Source: Paracyclopina nana
Taxonomy: Eukaryota > Arthropoda > Copepoda > Cyclopoida > Cyclopettidae
NCBI GenBank assembly: GCA_019096065.1
Contig: JAGUCH010000005.1
Location: 6,138,001 to 6,202,000, forward strand
Length of the DNA: 64,000 bases
Reading direction: 5' to 3'
Every line of letters starts with the position of its first letter. Position 1 is the first letter of the stretch. Both the position numbers and the translations under genes were made by a program. The notes under the pieces are model-generated. The model saw nothing but the letters and a program-made list of their open reading frames with translations. It ran no database searches and was not told where the DNA came from. Shown here one piece after another: positions 56,042 to 64,000 of this stretch.

Positions 56042-57165
56042 CGGCAGCTGAAAAGAGCAACAACGCTTAATCGCCGTATCATTATTGCTAATGTCAAAGC
56101 CACTTACCCAAATTTGCCACCATCTTGAACTTGACTTTTTTATGGCCTTTTTTCGGCGGCGGACCGGTTTCTCCTCCTCTATATATATGACGGTCAAGGT
56201 CGACGACAAAAGCCATTTTATGACCCTTACACCACTGCATAGGGAAGAGACATAAATTTTGGGTGCATCGACCCTTCTTGCAACTATACCACGCTCACAG
56301 AATGAATCGGGTATTATTTTTTTTTTGTACTTTTTCCCTGTTTGTTTATGTTCGGTTTTTGTTCATAAAGCACATACGTACGTACGAAGAGTAATGCATC
56401 ATTAATAATTAAAATCGCAATAATAATAATTGTAATGGAGCTTGAAATTCTACACTTCTTGATCTTCTAGTCTTTTTTTCTTCTTCTTCATAAAGAGGAG
56501 GATGCCGAACTTATTATTACACAATTACGAGCTAAAATTCGAATTTTAGTTATACAGACAGACAGGTTTTTGCTTTTTCTCGTGGTGGACGATCTGTGTT
56601 GATGATGCTTTGAAAATTGTTATTTACACTGTAGCTGATTTTTCGTGGCGGGAGATTCAAAAAAACCTTCTTCTTATTCATCATCCACTACTCAGTTTCA
56701 ATCCTTTCAACGCTTAAAACTGAAATCTTCTTGGTAGATGCCTTTGGTTTTGTAGTACTTTTTTTGCGGTTGGGGGAGGAAATTGTCTTCTACAAGGGTG
56801 AAATAATTTTGAGATTACGTATGGTTGTTTACGGCGGCGGGGGGAGAAAAGAGGAACTTTTGACTGGGACATTTACGTATATATCATAGTAATAAATTGG
56901 GAGGGCCTACTACGAACATCATTGCTTTGTTTTTTTTAAGTAGGTCGTGTGCCAAACAAAAACGAAACCACCGGCGGCTTTCTTTTTACTTCTTCACCAG
57001 GTTGAACAACTTTAACGTAAATGCTTATTTTCGTGATTTCATGCTAAAGTTGTATAGAGAGAGAGAGAGAGAGTGAGAGCGTGAGTGAGAGACTCGGGCA
57101 GACCGGGGCGGGAAAAGTAAGGCAAGCTCATCAAAATATTGGGGAATTGCAACTGAGTCGACGAT

Positions 57166-60269
<3,104 letters not shown>

Positions 60270-63200
60270 TTTGATCTTCTTCAATGCTCACTTTACACTC
60301 ACTTTCGGCTACTTGTTCACGCACAAACAGTATTCTTATTTGCGAAGTCTTGGTCCGTCTGTCTGGCTTCTTTTTTTACACTAGATAAATCACTACAAAA
60401 ATATTGCAACACACGAAGAGGAGTAGTATAGTAGTAGTAATAGTTGAATTGTAATAATTAGAGGAGGCTCATTAATGATGCAAGTGATCAATGATGATTT
60501 TCGTCTTCTTTTCTTCGCGAGAGCGAGGTGTTCAAGGCTGTTGGCAAAGATCACTGTGAAAGAAGCCCGAAGGAACCTGAAAGAAAAAATTATAAAATGA
60601 TCATCATCATCCTGTAAGGCCGAGAGCTGTGTTTGTTTATCCTCTGCCTATATTAGAAACTCGAGCTTTTTTTCTCCCCTGCTTTCCTAGCCCATATTAA
60701 AGACCTCCTTGTTGTAGCAGCAAAAGACTCTTTTGAGCTCAGTGCTTATTTTTCTAGGCTGCAATCCGCACAATCAGGCCTTATTTTCTGGGCCCTAAAC
60801 ATGGGATTGACACCAAATTTGGGCAGCTGCGGTGGAAGTTGACAAAGCGCCCATAACTGTCTCATTACAAAGTGGTTATGCAGCAAAAGAAGTCATTACG
60901 CAATTTTTACGAGGCCATAAAAACGGTTGTCGCCCTCTGGCGGCGAAGAAGCGCAACTGTGGCGCATTATTATTATCGAGCGCGCGTTGCACTCAGCAGC
61001 TCTGATTCGATTGGCTGAGTTCATGGCTGTGGTTCCCATGCTCGTTTCTCACTTTGACAGCTGTTTTACAATACGTCCAATTGATTTATGGATCCACCCA
61101 AAAACTTGCGCGTTTCTGCTCGCTAACTTCCCCTTTTCTTGAAGAACCAATTTTACAACAACGACCTTTAATTGGATGCTTCGTCCTACTAATTAAGTTT
61201 TTTTATCATTTTTTTCCATTTCTCATTTTCATCTTTTCAACGGAAGATTGCTTTCTCTTATTTCTTTTTTTTACAAGTCTTTATGGATATTCTGAAATTT
61301 GCCAAAAATTGCATTCATTTGCAGGGATGAGTTATGTGTAGCAAGGTCCTAAATCATGGCAAAACATAAAGTTGTCCCGCATCTGCATGACACAAAAGGT
61401 GTCAATTGTCAGCCTCTTTTTACACACAAGTTTCAATATTATTGAAAAAAAGGTAGCATTACTTTTGCCATTAACACAGTGCAGCTGTTGCGCCCGCAAT
61501 TTTAGCAATTTATGAGCTCTTAAAAATACAGTACAATTACAGTTTTTTGTGTTTAGCTAAAAGAAAAAAATTAGAGCTGCCATTAAAAGATGATGAAGTG
61601 ATGCTCTTCGATTTTATGAGCTGAAAAGTGCTCGTAAAAAGCTTTTTCTTTCGCCTATCATTTCCGGATTTTCGATAAACTCTCCCCTTGGGACTCACAC
61701 CGAGGGAAAAGTGAGTCATGCTCAAATCGATCCTTTTTCGCCAATTTCGTTGCTGTCCGACAACATTAGCATTGGCCAATGAGGACAAAGCTGGGGAGAT
61801 TTTTGGCTATGCGAAACACGTCGTCGTCAGAGTTGCTATTTGCTTGAATTTTCAAGACTTTGACAAATGTTGGACCCACGCGAACATTCTGAGCATGACA
61901 TGGCCAGAATTCAATTATCTCGAATCTATAATTTAGAATTTAGAATTCTCGCTCAAAACTGGACAATCCTAATTCAGGCAAAAACCTCTTGATGACAGTG
62001 AATTTTCCTTGCTTTCTCTTCAGTATAAAAAATACCTTCTTTTGCTCTCTGCTGCGATCCGGAGTTGCAAGGGATTTGACCACCAATTGTGATCGAGGCT
62101 GCATGCCATCCTCACCATTGCTGACTAGAATTGCACCCTTGATCACCACGCCACGCACTACGATCAACCATTTTGGGATCGCGCAGAGTCACATAGCAGC
62201 AAAGAAGGGTTTTTCGTCGAGATCAATCTTATATATTAGATCAATTGCGATCCATCTACTTTGATGGGCGAAGTTCGTCTACATGAGTTCTCCTCAACGG
62301 CTATTCGCTGATGGGCGTCGAGCTAGCAAGTATAGGGCGCACCGAAAATTCTGACTCGTTCCAGTTTCCTGCCCTGCTCTTTCCAAATTTGACAAAAACG
62401 ACCATTGCGCGCCCTCTTGGCAAATACCGCAAATAGATGCTGTCTGCAATTCCCCTTTGAATTCCAATTTTGCCAGCGTCACGCTGTACAAGTGCAAAAG
62501 TAGTGGGACATGCTGTACACAGAGATTGCGAGGTGCATGTTGTACTACAGCCATGAAGCGTGAAGGAAAGCTCAGAGCTGTACAACTATGAATAGTAGTT
62601 GTACTCGCTCGAAGCTACAAACTTTGCAGGGGCTAAAAAGGGGTTAACCCTGCCCAACAACGAGCTGGGAGCGCGCGTACGTTCATCTATTCAAATATGT
62701 GAGTGGCAGAATCAATGCACCACGATGACACCATTCTTGATTTATGGCCAGAACCAGGGAATTAGTTCCACTAGCTGACAAAAATACGCTAAAAAGGCTG
62801 ACATATGTTTAACTTTGGCACTGAATGCATAAATCTTACTTCTCATGATTTCACTCAAAGATGGAAGGTATACCATTTTTTTGAGGCAGGTGGACAGTTC
62901 GAAAAAGGGAAGCCGAAATGCAACATTTTCTTATGCTAACTGTGGATAAGAAAACAAGCATTTGCCTCGCATGTAGATAAAGGTTTGCATTTGCCAATTA
63001 GCCTCCAGGTGGTCCCAGAATAAATTTGGAAATGTCAGCTCTCCGTTTTTTCGCCAAGCTTTGAGTGGAGTGTCATTAATAGGCTTCAAGATTGATGGTG
63101 GCTTGATAAGTATCATAATTGCACATATTCTTAATAGTGCTATCTTAAAACGTCTCCAGCAGTTGATTAAGTAACCCCATTTTTAAGGAGGCTTTTTTAC

Positions 63201-64000
63201 AGTACGTTGCACAGAGGGTTTCCCCTTTTTGTGTGCATAAAGCTGCTGGTCTGTTTTCTCTCTGAAAATGCCACCAGAAAGCAATAAATCAAACCTTGAT
63301 CAGAAACAGCTTGGGATAAAAGTTTGGTTTGCTTTTGGAGGCTCAAATGTAACATTCCTCTATCTCTCTCCCTTTTTTTTGGTGGACAGAAAGACAGCTG
63401 CTGATGGATTTATGGCTTTTCGCCTCCAAAAATTTTGACATCGACCACAAAAAAAGAGTAAAAATGTAATGACTTTTTCGCATGAAACTGAAGGAAAATT
63501 GACTTTTTTGCGTAGCGGTGGTGGTGGCTTGAGTCATCTGTGGTTTTTCCTACACTTGTGTAATATTATTGTCAAATTTTTCGTGGTCAATGGTTGAATG
63601 ACTCCATCTCTTTTTTCATGCTCTTTTACAACGGGGACCAAAGTGAGTGTTTCTCTGGTCATTGGACTTTGGAGACCTCCTTCATGTATAATAGCAGCAA
63701 TAAAAAGAGTCATATTTATTGCCTATAGGTGCGAATATATGCATAAATTATCGCTCCTCTTCATTCAATGAGTAGCATTAACTTACTAATCAGTTGATTT
63801 ATAGTCATACTAACTGCAAATCTGTGGTTTTCTTTCCCAGGTCCTTTTCTTTTAAAAGTGACCCTAGCTGGCCTGATAACGTATCTTTTGATTAATTGCC
63901 CTAGCTTAATTTGCAAGCTTACCTTTCCAGAACAGGCTTGTAACGTTTTTTTCGAACAATTCTTGTGGCTGAGCTTTCACTTTGAGTCATTTTGAACTTG
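60270..64000. other. Upstream region of Antp
   Basis: Presumed promoter, 5' UTR and intergenic sequence of Antp. No homeobox, hexapeptide or other coding family was recognised, so Ubx lies beyond the window if it is linked. A CTCF-like CCGCCAGAGGGCG (minus strand) lies at 60931-60943. Confidence 0.55.
60931..60943 (-). promoter_or_regulatory. CTCF-like motif upstream of Antp
   Basis: The minus strand reads CCGCCAGAGGGCG, matching the first 13 positions of the CTCF core. It lies 660 bases upstream of the Antp start codon. Confidence 0.4.

Larger units (their letters stand above)
45634..57165. other. ftz-Antp intergenic region
   Basis: 11.5 kb between two convergent genes, without a recognisable coding gene. 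It contains an imperfect ~172-bp duplication near 49.85-50.10 kb, CT/GA microsatellites (54370-54384, 57056-57074) and CTCF-like motifs at 54421, 55861 and 56028. I found no clear AATAAA close behind the ftz stop. Confidence 0.6.

Noticed and set aside
55722-56209. Overlapping 97-109 codon frames on both strands
   Set aside because: No homology that I can recognise; the openness reflects locally higher GC, and the notable content is the CTCF-like motifs instead.

Overview
The window is eukaryotic genomic DNA from an arthropod. It carries small phase-consistent GT/AG introns, long AT-rich intergenic DNA, many short palindromic elements and an Antennapedia-class Hox cluster segment. Five protein-coding genes can be supported. 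From left to right they are an RFX5/RFX7-type transcription factor (+, 713-4518), Deformed (+, 13837-18150), Sex combs reduced (-, 36502-29640), fushi tarazu (+, 42748-45633) and Antennapedia (-, 60269-57166). The gene order Dfd-Scr-ftz-Antp and the presence of ftz point to an arthropod. The compactness (about 46 kb from the Dfd start to the Antp start), the modest GC content and the many palindromic mini-elements would fit a pancrustacean with a small genome, possibly a springtail. That last step is inference and cannot be proved from this window.

All four Hox genes have the same architecture. A first coding exon ends just after the YPWM hexapeptide, one phase-1 intron follows, and a second exon carries the homeobox and the C-terminus. 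In each case the exon pair joins in frame and gives a complete protein (423, 373, 301 and 367 residues). Orientation alternates: Dfd(+), Scr(-), ftz(+), Antp(-). Dfd/Scr and ftz/Antp are therefore tail-to-tail, and Scr/ftz are head-to-head across a 6.2-kb shared promoter interval. From memory, D. melanogaster has the same orientations. If the ancestral cluster was uniformly oriented, Dfd and ftz have each been flipped in place.

The left end holds the eight-exon RFX gene. A 9.3-kb gap with foldback elements and a strong CTCF-like motif separates it from Dfd, where Hox3 or pb might have been expected. The Dfd intron holds a cluster of PBC-Hox and Meis/Homothorax-type sites that looks like an autoregulatory enhancer. 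The Dfd-Scr gap (18.2-29.6 kb) contains a nested stack of MITEs with TAA/TTA target duplications plus 28-bp tandem repeats. The Scr-ftz gap contains a long hairpin element with a 3-bp target duplication 1.2 kb from the ftz start. The ftz intron holds a tRNA-like (SINE-like) remnant just before the homeobox exon. The ftz-Antp gap and the Antp upstream region carry several CTCF-like motifs but no further recognisable genes.

Functionally, the Hox products are homeodomain transcription factors that pattern the head and anterior trunk (Dfd: mandibular/maxillary; Scr: labial/first thoracic; ftz: segmentation or neural roles; Antp: thorax). Their YPWM motifs predict partnership with Extradenticle/PBC. 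The RFX gene is a separate winged-helix regulator and the only non-Hox gene seen.
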